From: Saccharomyces mikatae IFO 1815
Taxonomy: Eukaryota; Ascomycota; Saccharomycetes; Saccharomycetales; Saccharomycetaceae
DNA: 64,000 nt
NCBI RefSeq assembly: GCF_947241705.1
Contig: NC_079268.1
Location: 620,001 to 684,000 of the forward strand
Direction: 5' to 3'
In this document: piece by piece, positions 1 to 8,967 of the stretch
Layout: every line of letters begins with the position of its first letter
Position numbering within the stretch: the stretch's first letter is position 1
Notes under the pieces: generated by a model
Seen by the model: only the letters and a program-made list of their open reading frames with translations
Told to the model about the DNA's origin: nothing
The model's database searches: none
Program-made: the position numbers and the translations under genes

Positions 1-191
1 GCCTTAACGAGTTTGAAATTGTAACACATCATTTACGTGACATATTAACCAATGACCTATCAAATTTGAGAAGACTGGACATCGAATATGTGGAAGCTAA
101 AAAAGAAGAGGAAAATGATCAAGAAAAAAAATCACAGAATTACAAAGAAAATGTTCTTTTCAAGCACAATCACGCGCACACTCATAATTGA
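1..191 (+). CDS. MMT1: MMT1 carboxyl terminus (partial, open at left edge)
   Basis: Reading frame 3 is open from the left edge to a TGA at 189-191 and encodes the last 62 residues of a protein. The tail reads LNEFEIVTHHLRDIL near its start and ends in a His-rich stretch (FKHNHAHTHN). This fits the cytosolic tail of a cation diffusion facilitator. MMT1 is a mitochondrial metal transporter thought to move iron, paired with MMT2. The identification rests on the tail plus position immediately upstream of YMR178W, as in S. cerevisiae. The transmembrane part lies outside the window. Confidence 0.8.
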   Translation, partial: LNEFEIVTHHLRDILTNDLSNLRRLDIEYVEAKKEEENDQEKKSQNYKENVLFKHNHAHTHN

Positions 192-565
192 GCTACCCAT
201 AGTAACAATTTGTGAAGAATGGAAAGAAAAAAATCGAATATACCTGGAATGTATTTCACAATAATAAAAGGACAAAAAAAAGGAGAGACAATACGGTTAC
301 ATTTATCAGGTATATCGTATCTAGATGTATGTACGGTTTATATACAATTTGCATTTATTATTTATAAAATAAATCATAAGAAATTATAGTATTTTTGATT
401 TGATGTTCACGATTTTCTTTGTTGGCAGTACGTGGAAAGCGACTATCATTGTGCGACAGACTAAAAAGGGAAAAGTGAGGGATAACAATAGCGGTTCCTA
501 TTGGGATGTAGTAACAATATAAAGAGTTACTGTAACGGACGCAGTATATATTGTTGAAAAAGCAA
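192..565. other. MMT1-YMR178W intergenic
   Basis: AT-rich spacer holding the MMT1 3' end and the YMR178W promoter. I see no conserved RNA, clear TATA box or regulator site that I would defend. Confidence 0.5.
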
Positions 566-1390
566 ATGGTGAAAGTAACTGCAGCCTGTATTATTATTGG
601 TGATGAAGTGCTCAATGGAAAAGTTGTTGATACTAACTCCACTTTTTTCGCAAAATACTGTTTTGATCATGGAATCCAATTAAAGGAAATAGCAACTATA
701 GGAGATGATGAGAAACAAATCGTTGACACTGTGAGAAGATTAGTCAAAAATCACGATTTCATTATTAGTACAGGTGGAATCGGTCCCACGCATGATGATA
801 TTACTTATGAATGTATGGCGAAAAGCTTTGATCTGCCTTGTGAGATAGATGAAGAATGTAAAGAGAGGATGAGGCGCAAGTCTGACCCAGAAGCAAGGCT
901 TGATAGTGATGCTTTAAAGGCACACTATCAAATGGCAACAATGCCGAAGGGTAAAAATGTTAGAAATTATTATGTGTGTGATGATTTATGGGTTCCCATT
1001 TGTTCTATTTCTCACAAAGTGTACATATTGCCCGGTATCCCACAACTATTTGCAAGAATGCTAAAAGCTTTTACTCCAACTTTGAAAAAAATATATAATT
1101 TAGAAAAGGACCCACGTGAATATGTTCGTTATTTTGTTAGAACACGGCTAACTGAGTCTCAAATTTCTAAAGAGTTAAAATCGATTCAAGATGAATCGGT
1201 TCTAGTTTCAGATGCGATCAAAATAGGCTCATACCCACATTTTGGTATGGGGTTCAACACAGTCAGTATTTTGGGAGAAAAGAAAGACGACCCATATCTA
1301 AGAAACATTGTCAATAGAGTTGTTAATAACCTTGAGGGGGAAGTAATCTCATCTGAACTTGAAGACAAATTTTCTAACCAGGAGAGCTGA
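566..1390 (+). CDS. YMR178W: YMR178W, molybdopterin-binding-fold protein
   Basis: A 274-residue protein made almost entirely of one MoCF-biosynthesis (molybdopterin-binding) domain, the fold shared with CinA and the molybdopterin half of FAD synthases. Near the amino terminus [15 protein letters not shown], then [11 protein letters not shown] (about residues 68-78) and [11 protein letters not shown] are the family's nucleotide-loop signatures. Saccharomyces makes no molybdenum cofactor, so a role in nucleotide or FAD metabolism is more likely than cofactor synthesis; that is inference. The start is the ATG at 566; upstream in-frame sequence to 551 has only a TTG. Length matches the S. cerevisiae protein. 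The biochemical function is not established to my knowledge. Confidence 0.9.
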   Translation: MVKVTAACIIIGDEVLNGKVVDTNSTFFAKYCFDHGIQLKEIATIGDDEKQIVDTVRRLVKNHDFIISTGGIGPTHDDITYECMAKSFDLPCEIDEECKERMRRKSDPEARLDSDALKAHYQMATMPKGKNVRNYYVCDDLWVPICSISHKVYILPGIPQLFARMLKAFTPTLKKIYNLEKDPREYVRYFVRTRLTESQISKELKSIQDESVLVSDAIKIGSYPHFGMGFNTVSILGEKKDDPYLRNIVNRVVNNLEGEVISSELEDKFSNQES

Positions 1391-1958
1391 ATACCCCAAT
1401 ATTTAGCAATATGTGTATAGATATAGAGATCTTTGAAAAGGAAACTTCCTTATTTATCCCTAGTGATATTTTCCATGCAATAGGAGAAAGTATACAAATG
1501 CTTGTGATGGGAAGATACCATGCAAAAAGCATTGCTGTTATTTTAGAGCATCAAGCAGTTGAAGAAAGGTCTTAGAAATACACTTCTGAAAATGCTAAAC
1601 CAGCACAAAAGCACTTGCTACATTCAACAAGCACAAGGTTGCATGAAAGGAAAAATCTTCATAGTCGCGTTTTTTTCGTGATATTGCCTAGAAGAGAATA
1701 GGTAAAAGAAAAACGCGTCGCGTTAGGAAAAATGTGTATGGAGAAGCCTTTTGTATGAAGGGTTTCGCCGGCTCTTGGGATCTGCATCGACTTGGTGTGA
1801 GTGTAGAGTTAAATTGCTTTTCCTCTTTTATAAGCAGCTTCTCAGTAATAATTAGTCAAGACAGAATTCCTGCTTATTCAATAAAGTGCAAGTGAAACTT
1901 AGGCTGGAATTGAAATTGGTATTCGCTTACAATAAGTAAAAAAAAGACCCTGGTAAAA
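1391..1958. other. YMR178W-SPT21 intergenic
   Basis: Holds the YMR178W 3' end and the SPT21 promoter. G1/S-type promoter motifs at 1673-1718 are listed separately. Nothing else recognised. Confidence 0.6.
1673..1718. promoter_or_regulatory. SBF/MBF-type sites upstream of SPT21
   Basis: An SCB core lies on the minus strand at 1673-1680 (CACGAAAA read in reverse) and a perfect MCB, ACGCGT, at 1713-1718, followed by a further CGCG at 1719-1722. They sit about 240-290 bp before the SPT21 ATG. SBF (Swi4/Swi6) and MBF (Mbp1/Swi6) drive G1/S genes, and SPT21 is known to be cell-cycle regulated, so the sites are in the expected place. Occupancy is not shown by sequence. Confidence 0.65.
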
Positions 1959-4244
1959 ATGTCAGAACTTTCTCAAATGACATTGAAAATACTTTATACA
2001 TTAGACAATGGGTCCAATGGGAGTTATTTGGCTCGCTCTAGGGCTCCAACACAGGTAAGAGTAGCTAGTATCCATAGCCCATTTTCAACAACATCAAATG
2101 AGCAGACAGAGTTGCGAATTGGCGCAATCCATTTGAAAACCATATTAAACGAAATATATCTAAATTCTCCCGAAGTATTGGATCATGATACCTTAAAAGA
2201 TGGACATGACTACAACCTATATTACCGTGATATCTGTGAAGTTGATGAGCCATTAGTAAGTCTTGGTCTTCTTTCCAAACTTCGAAAAAAGTTCCATAAA
2301 GTTTATAACAGCCCTTACCAGCATACAGAAAACGATATGGGTGAAGAAGAAAATGAGGAGCGTAATGAAGTGATTGACGAAGAGTATGAGGATGAATCTT
2401 TCATAGTGACAGGAAGAGTTTGCTCCAATGTTTCTGCTTTACTACGAAGATCGTACAGTAACGCCTCGAGTAAAAATGGAAGGGTTGGAAACAGCCAAGT
2501 TCCAGAAGAGACTTTGGAAGTTAAACTAAGATTCTCTAAGGTTATAACTAGCACAAGGAACTCTTGTAACCGCACTTCGAATCCTAGATTATCAGGTTAT
2601 CAAATGCAGTCCCCTTCTCTCTCATCAACAACATTTCCATTTACCTCAAGAACGCAAACACTTTCCAAAACAAACCAAATGAAAAATTCAAAGAATACTA
2701 GGACCACAATAATAGTGAATAATACTAGTAGTGGGACTTCAGGACGAAGGCAGACCAATCCAATGCCTGCTCCGAAAGCTGTTAGAACACAGTCTCTGCC
2801 TATCTGGAACCTTAAACCAAATACAACCAACACTGGTTTCCCAAGAAATTCAATTGCGCACAAAATATACTTGGCAGATAGAAAAACAGAAGCTAACCAA
2901 CAGAATAACCAACACCAAAACATAGCCTATGAAATTAACACTTTACAAAACGATAATACTATTCAAAAGACTAAGATCGATGATTCGGTAAGCAAGAGGT
3001 TTGACTTCATGCTCAACAAACGGAAATCCACAAAAAAAGCATCCACTACAACAACAGCAACGATGGCCAAAAAACTGGCCTCAGTAAACGTTAATTCTAA
3101 ACAAGTACCGAAGATCAACAATGAAAAAAAAGTAAGTGATAAACAGACCATTGTCAAAGTAAAGAATTCATATTCTAAAAATTCCGTCAAGCCCACGCAG
3201 GTAGCCCCCAGGCGGTCATCTTTAGCGGGACCATTGAGCGATAGCGTTGACTTAATTATAAATGACATATTAACAGAATCAGTTAGTCAAGGACAGAAAG
3301 TGCAGCAGAAACAAAAACAACATAAAACGTCCCTAACTAATGAAATTGATAAAGAAAACATCCCACCACAAAACATAGCTGGTAAAGAAAACAAGCTTTA
3401 TGACGAGATAGATTTCGGTACGGAGTTCCCCATGAATGACTTTTCGGACGTAGAATTTAAAGACGAGATGGGATGGTTGTCCAATTTCAATTTCTTCGAA
3501 TCACCAGCTTCCGTAAGTGGCTCCCATCTTAATCAACAAAATTCGAAGCCCTCTTCTACAACACTCAACGACCCAAACACTTGCAACACTATTGCCTTGG
3601 AAAATGAAGATGGTAATGACTTGGAAGTAGTACAAAATAGTAAGATTTCGATGCCTAGTGACGTTGACAAGACTTCTCCAATAGAATCGTTGTCTATACC
3701 GTTAATTGAACTTACCCATTCAAGTTCGGCAACGAATATGCAACTTATGCCAGTCAAGGGAGGATCAACTTCGAATTCAGTTGATAATAGTGATGATACT
3801 CCCTCTGATAATGATACAAAAGAGAGAAAAACGTACATAATAGACTCGGATAGCTCAAAACCTCCGCCAGGGCTTATGAATTTTTCAACTCCAGCTGATC
3901 AACCAGTTTCTGATAACGCTACCACTTCAAAGAAGCTAATTAGTCTTTCAGAAGTTCATCAAAGTAAGAGACCTCATGAAGAAGGTCCGGACGAGGAGGA
4001 CGAGGAGGAGGAAGTACTTAAGAAACAAAAGGCAATACCCTCTTCACCATGTGGGATGTTCAATTACCATCAACCCATAGAATTATCTGAAGCTATGGTT
4101 GACGGAGAGCAAGAACAAGATATTGTTAATGATGATGAGAGTGATAAAACCAACGATTTATTTTCAACTTTTGTTATCTCTAGAAGAGCAGGAAGCCAGG
4201 TGGTAACGAGTCCCATCGGTGAATTTCAGTCTTTGAAAGACTAA
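1959..4244 (+). CDS. SPT21: Spt21, regulator of histone gene transcription
   Basis: 761 residues, close to the S. cerevisiae 758. Spt21 works with Spt10 and Gcn5 in S phase to activate histone genes and also affects silencing. The first 130 residues form the conserved, ordered part; the rest is low complexity, rich in Ser, Thr, Asn and Gln, with acidic patches (for example EGPDEEDEEEEV). Two KEN boxes sit close together at residues 465-467 (DKENIPPQN) and 476-478 (AGKENKLYD), the type of degron read by APC/C-Cdh1, which is reported to target Spt21. With the SCB and MCB sites upstream, this gives S-phase-limited synthesis plus G1 destruction. Convergent with CTL1 across an 89-bp gap. Confidence 0.95.
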   Translation: MSELSQMTLKILYTLDNGSNGSYLARSRAPTQVRVASIHSPFSTTSNEQTELRIGAIHLKTILNEIYLNSPEVLDHDTLKDGHDYNLYYRDICEVDEPLVSLGLLSKLRKKFHKVYNSPYQHTENDMGEEENEERNEVIDEEYEDESFIVTGRVCSNVSALLRRSYSNASSKNGRVGNSQVPEETLEVKLRFSKVITSTRNSCNRTSNPRLSGYQMQSPSLSSTTFPFTSRTQTLSKTNQMKNSKNTRTTIIVNNTSSGTSGRRQTNPMPAPKAVRTQSLPIWNLKPNTTNTGFPRNSIAHKIYLADRKTEANQQNNQHQNIAYEINTLQNDNTIQKTKIDDSVSKRFDFMLNKRKSTKKASTTTTATMAKKLASVNVNSKQVPKINNEKKVSDKQTIVKVKNSYSKNSVKPTQVAPRRSSLAGPLSDSVDLIINDILTESVSQGQKVQQKQKQHKTSLTNEIDKENIPPQNIAGKENKLYDEIDFGTEFPMNDFSDVEFKDEMGWLSNFNFFESPASVSGSHLNQQNSKPSSTTLNDPNTCNTIALENEDGNDLEVVQNSKISMPSDVDKTSPIESLSIPLIELTHSSSATNMQLMPVKGGSTSNSVDNSDDTPSDNDTKERKTYIIDSDSSKPPPGLMNFSTPADQPVSDNATTSKKLISLSEVHQSKRPHEEGPDEEDEEEEVLKKQKAIPSSPCGMFNYHQPIELSEAMVDGEQEQDIVNDDESDKTNDLFSTFVISRRAGSQVVTSPIGEFQSLKD

Positions 4245-4333
4245 CAATAAATGAAATACTCAATAACGCAGCATATATAGATATACCCAATCATACATAA
4301 GGCATTCTACAGAGAACGAAAAGAAGGTTATAT

Positions 4334-5314
4334 TTAGCATTCTTGTGTCACCACTATATCCATACATTCGCCTGCCTTACGTATGAGGTCACTTGTATTC
4401 AAAAACAAGAACATGTATTCACTGAATTTTTCCTTATCCTTAGCAATAACTGCCTCCTTAAATATGGGATCCATTTCTATCTCCACTTCATGTGACGTCG
4501 ATCGACGGGAAGAACCACTTCGTTTAGTAGTAACTTTAGTCAAATCCAGATGTAAAGGTACTTTATTACTGAAGCAGAACGTGGAGCGATTTTTGAATCT
4601 TTGTAAGATTGAAGGATGATCCTTGAAAACTGCAGACGCCGCGTGTTGAGGTACTTCGAGACTGATGCTTATTTTAGCGTCTAATAAACTATGAGGGTAG
4701 TGTATAAGAAAATCCTTGATGCGAATCTTTTTGACGTAAGTACCTTTTAGTTCTTTGCTTTTTAGGTTTTCTGAGCAACGCCAAGAAGCTAATTTATCGG
4801 ATTTCGAAATACTTTTGCAGTTATATATCGAATCTTTAGTGTGCGTGTGTATCTGTTGAACTACCCTTGGCGTACTTTTACTTGGATTATTTGGTTGCAA
4901 AAGGAAGGACTCTTGAAAACTTGTAAATGTTTTCTTAGAGACGTTAGATATTAACCGACTAGTTCTGTTTTGAACAATGGAAGGGTTGTTGCGTGGCACT
5001 ATTATTCTGCGGTGTGTTTTTTTGTCTGTTATTACACCAAATTTCATTTCGATCTCAATATGAGGTATCGAGGTTTTATCAATACAAGAAAGATGAGTCC
5101 ACACTAGTTTACAAACATTTTTATGAAATTCTATGGCGATTCTCGACTTACTCTTTGCAACTTCAAATGATGTTCCCACTGATTTCAGAGGTTTAGCAGT
5201 TTCCGAGATATGTAAGCTTCTCAGCTTTGGAGTAACATCAATATCCACGTTATCTGTCCTGGTATTTCCATGAGAATTTCTGCTACTGGAAGAAGCCTCG
5301 GGTTGATCAGCCAT
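4334..5314 (-). CDS. CTL1: Ctl1, RNA 5'-triphosphatase
   Basis: 326 residues; S. cerevisiae Ctl1 has 320. It belongs to the metal-dependent tunnel family of fungal RNA 5'-triphosphatases with the capping enzyme Cet1. The metal-binding glutamates are visible in the two hallmark strands: IEIEMKFGV about a quarter of the way in, and EVEIEMDPIF near the carboxyl end. Arg and Lys residues of the tunnel (for example KIRIKDFLIHYP) lie between. Ctl1 is dispensable and not the capping triphosphatase itself; a nuclear and cytoplasmic role in other RNA end processing is suggested for it. The amino-terminal 40 residues are polar and disordered. The start is the only in-frame ATG before the conserved region. 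Confidence 0.93.
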   Translation of the reverse strand: MADQPEASSSSRNSHGNTRTDNVDIDVTPKLRSLHISETAKPLKSVGTSFEVAKSKSRIAIEFHKNVCKLVWTHLSCIDKTSIPHIEIEMKFGVITDKKTHRRIIVPRNNPSIVQNRTSRLISNVSKKTFTSFQESFLLQPNNPSKSTPRVVQQIHTHTKDSIYNCKSISKSDKLASWRCSENLKSKELKGTYVKKIRIKDFLIHYPHSLLDAKISISLEVPQHAASAVFKDHPSILQRFKNRSTFCFSNKVPLHLDLTKVTTKRSGSSRRSTSHEVEIEMDPIFKEAVIAKDKEKFSEYMFLFLNTSDLIRKAGECMDIVVTQEC

Positions 5315-5722
5315 ATCTGGAACTTGTTATAATGTTTTCATATTTCCTTTTCAGTACCTTTTTTTCCTTCCCCATTAAGCTGCTTTACAAGCAAAGTAAT
5401 CTTGAGGCGAGAAAAAAAAAGCAGACAAAATAGTGAGAATAAGTTTTTCCCTATAAAAGTGTATATAATATATAAAATGATCCCGTCACAATAATAGAAA
5501 AATAAAGTTTTCTCTGCCACGTCTACCTGTAGCCCCAGAATTGCTGATAAAAATAAATGAAATGAAATGAACAGTTTGTCACGAAGAATACAAAGAGATA
5601 TTAAAGAAGCTTTGACGTAATACATAGTTTAACCGATTGATAAGAAATACCCAGAATAGTAAAAGGAAAGAAATTGAAGGAAAGGAAAAGATGCCCATGC
5701 TTGTAGTGGATGTGTTCGTCGG
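5315..5722. other. CTL1-YMR181C intergenic
   Basis: Contains the CTL1 promoter and the YMR181C 3' end. Purine-rich and AT-rich; no RNA gene or strong binding site seen. Confidence 0.5.
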
Positions 5723-6187
5723 CTATTCAGAAGAAGCGGGACTGAAGCTCTTTGAAGTGTAGGGATTAAACTTAGCAGTTTTTTCCTCTTTTGGAGTGGA
5801 CGAAGAACATGTTTGAGAGATCTGTAACTGGGTCAATAGAGCTTGTTCCATGTAATACTTGTCAATTTCCTGGTATACCACTTGTTCCTCTGGAGTGAGC
5901 AAACTTCTTGGACAATAGAAAATGTCGTCTTCGAAAGTCTTACTGATATTGTTCTTATACATTATGGTGTTCATTCCATCTTGTTGAATGGTGAACTCGT
6001 CATTGGAGCTCACCCTGCTATTATTGACAGAGTTATGGCTGAAAATTCCTGAGTTATTTTCACTGTTGGGCACCGAGGAAGAATAGAAAGAATGAGAGCT
6101 GCCGAGACTGAATTCATGTTGTTGGTTGTTTTCTGTGAGGTAGAGACTCGTGTTCATTTTTGCTTCCGCTTGCAAAAGTGGAGTCAT
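5723..6187 (-). CDS. YMR181C: YMR181C, small protein of unknown function
   Basis: 154 residues, same length as in S. cerevisiae. No known domain. The sequence is Ser- and Asn-rich at the amino terminus and carries a conserved-looking core (EDDIFYCPRSLLTPEEQVVY) followed by a short helix (YYMEQALLTQLQ). It has a duplicate, YPL229W. In S. cerevisiae it is reported to be carried on a bicistronic transcript with RGM1 and degraded by nonsense-mediated decay. The same arrangement is present here: both genes on the minus strand, RGM1 upstream, 441 bp between them. Function unknown. Confidence 0.85.
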   Translation of the reverse strand: MTPLLQAEAKMNTSLYLTENNQQHEFSLGSSHSFYSSSVPNSENNSGIFSHNSVNNSRVSSNDEFTIQQDGMNTIMYKNNISKTFEDDIFYCPRSLLTPEEQVVYQEIDKYYMEQALLTQLQISQTCSSSTPKEEKTAKFNPYTSKSFSPASSE

Positions 6188-6628
6188 TTTCGTTTTTTAT
6201 TATGAAATGAACAGAATTAGGGTAGGGGAAGCAGCAAATATAAGGGGTTGAGGAACAAATTCCTTATAAACAATCCGTAAAGTAAAACACTGCTTATTAT
6301 CTAACAAGCAAGGTTGATAAAGCGATACAAAACGGTTGCTATAGACGGCACAAACGTACGGAGTGCGACTAAAGTTGCGTGGAGGGGGGAGGCAGTGTTG
6401 CGCTCGAAGGGTATTGATTGTTCTTGTTCTTTTTATATTTTCGGCATTTTTATGCTCGGCATTTCTCAACAGAAGCGGATGTATTTTAAGGGCGCGGAGA
6501 TGCGCAAACGGCAAGTGATATCGAAATATCAGCGTTATAACGGCAACCACTGCGAACACGAATGGCCAAGAGGGTACAATTGCAATAGTGATGCGGCTTG
6601 AAGGATGATGGTGTGTATTCGTTAGAGG
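6188..6628. other. RGM1-YMR181C intercistronic gap
   Basis: 441 bp between two same-strand genes reported to share a transcript in S. cerevisiae. Short open frames exist on both strands, but none has features of a real gene. Confidence 0.5.
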
Positions 6629-7267
6629 TTATTTTTTTATGTCTGGGGAAACGTCCTTGGTCTGGTTGAAACCTTGCGCCTTAGGCGGCGCTGCTGAAGT
6701 GTCGTTACTATCCGGAGGGAGTTCGACAATGTTGCGATTCTGGATAGGAGTGTGATTCAGAAAGAGTGGTTGCATGTAGCTGTATACTGGAAGTGGGGGA
6801 GGTTGGTGTGGCAAAGGGATAGGTGCAGATGGAATAGGATGCGGGAAGTATGGTGGAGCGTAAAGAGAGATTGTATTTTGTGGGCTAGCGGGAGTCGCTA
6901 TGGGGAGATTGTAAGGAACGGGGGTAGGCTGTACAACGATTCCGTATGGACGTAATTGCGGAAACATTCTTGTTGTTGCGTTTGGTTCGTTCGCAGTGTT
7001 ATTTGCGGACTGTTGCAGTCTACGTAGGGACATAAGATCGACGTCCGAATGAACAGAAGATTGATGCTGTCTTAAGTTATCGATTCTACTAAAGAATTTA
7101 AGGCAGATATTGCATTGGAATGGTTTCTCCCCTGTGTGTTTCCTAATATGTCTAGCCAAATGCTCGGCTCTATTGAAACTCATGTTACAATCAGGATACC
7201 CCACGCATCTATAATTTCTCTTGAGAGAAGCGTTTTCTTTGTTCCTTTTCGGTTGTTTTCCTCGCAT
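6629..7267 (-). CDS. RGM1: Rgm1, C2H2 zinc-finger transcription factor
   Basis: 212 residues (211 in S. cerevisiae). Two tandem C2H2 fingers lie at the amino terminus, about residues 19-75: C-x4-C with H-x3-H (YRCVGYPDC to HIRKH), the linker HTGEKPFQC, then C-x2-C with H-x4-H. The remainder is Pro-rich (runs such as [17 protein letters not shown]), which matches its description as a proline-rich repressor-like protein. The closest relative is the duplicate Usv1/Nsf1, and both are associated with stress or respiratory gene control; DNA target AGGGG-like sites are expected from the finger type. Followed on the same strand by YMR181C. Confidence 0.93.
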   Translation of the reverse strand: MRGKQPKRNKENASLKRNYRCVGYPDCNMSFNRAEHLARHIRKHTGEKPFQCNICLKFFSRIDNLRQHQSSVHSDVDLMSLRRLQQSANNTANEPNATTRMFPQLRPYGIVVQPTPVPYNLPIATPASPQNTISLYAPPYFPHPIPSAPIPLPHQPPPLPVYSYMQPLFLNHTPIQNRNIVELPPDSNDTSAAPPKAQGFNQTKDVSPDIKK

Positions 7268-8170
7268 GTTTAGCCAGTATCATGCTAATTTTCTTAGGCT
7301 ACAGATGTAAGTGGGGATTATTGGTGCTATGGAGTCGCAATTGAATCAAGAATACACGAAAGAAAGAGAAGGTGGCGTCTGTTCTTATAAACACAAACAC
7401 TAGTTGAATCTAAGAAGATACAATGAAAGAAAGAGAAGGAAAATGATGTTATAAACGATTGAAGGGATCCGCTGAGGAATGAAAAAAAATCAGAAAGTAA
7501 GAGAAGGGGAAAAAAAAAAAAGAAAAAAATAGGAAATGATCGAAGATAAAAATTCTCAGGAATTGAGTAAAGGGAAATTATACTTCAATAAAGATAAACT
7601 TTCTCATGGCTTGAGAGTCCGGCGTCCACGTAAGTTAATGTTTCGTGCAGTGACATTGAAAAGTCTGCAGGACCCTATGGCTCGAGAAGTTACTACCGGG
7701 GTTTATTTTTTTTTTATCTTAATCTGAGAAAAAAAAGCATCAGTTACGAGGCTCCTGAAGGAGCACCGGAAGTTCCTTCTTCCTTTTTTTATGTGGGGAA
7801 AGACCGACTAGCAGTAGATACCCTCAGGAATATGATGGAAGAGAAAAACAAAGCCCGAAAAAAGAAACGACTGAGGCAATGACTGCATTTTCATGCATGT
7901 AGCATTGTTTTCCTTCCCTCCTTAGGAGTATCTCATCAACTAAGGATGTTGAACTTACCACAAAGGTCACCACGAAAAAGCAATTAGAAGCAAAAACTTT
8001 TTCTTTCCTGCCCCCTTGTCATACTAAAAATATACACATACACTAAAAGTGAGAGTGCTACTGTAGTTCGTTCAGGTTATCGATGCGGGACTCCTCGAGG
8101 TTGCTCTTGTGTGTGTTTATCAGAGTTGTTTTTACATAAGCCACGCAAGCCCTCAAAAAAAGCCATGATA
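7268..8170. other. Long intergenic upstream of RGM1
   Basis: About 900 bp of purine-rich DNA, including A-rich runs near 7501-7525 and a T-rich run at 7699-7712. It must hold the RGM1 promoter. Short open frames here have no coding character. Nothing else recognised. Confidence 0.5.
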
Positions 8171-8236
8171 CGGGTAATAGACAATATCGCAGTCGTGAAC
8201 AAGTGAAGATAAAAAGTATACTGCGCGATATAAAAA
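8171..8236 (+). promoter_or_regulatory. Reb1 site plus TATA box for the downstream RNA gene
   Basis: A Reb1 core (CGGGTAA, the reverse complement of TTACCCG) at 8171-8177 is followed by TATAAAAA at 8229-8236. No protein-coding gene starts downstream on the plus strand, so the promoter most likely serves the structured RNA at about 8395-8716. The same Reb1-to-TATA spacing occurs before snR11 in this window. Confidence 0.55.
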
Positions 8237-8394
8237 GCGAAGAGAATAGGTAGCATTTTTGTTGAAAGTTGGTGGAGTTTCCTTTCTCTATTAACATATG
8301 GAACAAAAACAGAAACGATAACCGTATGAAGGTTAACGCACAAGTAAGAACTAGAAATGCCGTAGTTGTGGGATTTTTTATTCTAGCTTGATGT

Positions 8395-8716
8395 TGTTAA
8401 CGTAAACATACACCCAAAAACATCAAGAAAAGCCTTTCATTAAATTGCTTTTCTCTTGGCGAGAGAGAGAGGTGGCGACAAGAGGGCTCCGGGACTTATG
8501 TTTCGGAGTCTTTTTTCTTTCGCTTCTTTTTTTCCCGGAGAACACCTTTCAGGACCAATTACCGTAGTTGCGACTACAACAATTGTTGTTCATACCCCCA
8601 CGATTTACTTTTTGAAAACTAGTTTTTGGAATAATAATGTTGTAAAATTCCCTTTTTCCACCCCAATTTGTATTTTATTCGTTACAAAATTGGGACTAAT
8701 ATTAAGGGCGACAGTT
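8395..8716 (+). ncRNA. SNR83: Probable H/ACA snoRNA snR83 (boundaries approximate)
   Basis: A non-coding block rich in exact inverted repeats: GAAAAGC/GCTTTTC (8427-8453), CTCCGGGA/TCCCGGAG (8487-8540) and CCCAATTT/AAATTGGG (8663-8695 region), plus GTAGT/ACTAC around 8565. On the plus strand an H-box-like AGAACA follows the second hairpin, and AAGGGCG then ACA at 8711-8713 could close a CCTTT/AAGGG basal stem, with the 3' end three bases later. Position (just downstream of SSO2, facing it) and length of about 300 nt match my memory of S. cerevisiae snR83, which guides two 18S pseudouridines. Strand and exact ends are inferred; guide pockets were not verified. Confidence 0.5.
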
Positions 8717-8967
8717 TTCTTGAAAGGGGGCTTAGTTAAAAATTCTTGTGAACGAAATTACATACGTAGTAAAATTATTTATTAGATAGTCGGTATTGTC
8801 TTTTGCGGAAAAATTATAATACTAGCCGTTAAAAGGCGGGTATGGGAGGGTGTAGAGAGGAAAGAGGAAAGACGTTACAATTTTTGGTTTTCAGTTTTGA
8901 TAGAAAATTGATTTGGTTATACATAAAAGGAATTGAGGGGTGGCAGGGAGGGTGTGGATGAGCTCTA

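Noticed and set aside
6200-6601. Open frames of 95-119 codons between RGM1 and YMR181C on both strands
   Set aside because: They overlap each other, lack conserved motifs and lie in a transcribed spacer.
8058-8343. Two overlapping open frames of 82-88 codons on the minus strand
   Set aside because: No similarity that I recognise and they run across the Reb1 and TATA sites of the RNA gene.
8456-8785. 109-codon open frame on the plus strand in the RGM1-SSO2 gap
   Set aside because: It overlaps the structured RNA, has hydrophobic low-complexity translation and no conserved features.
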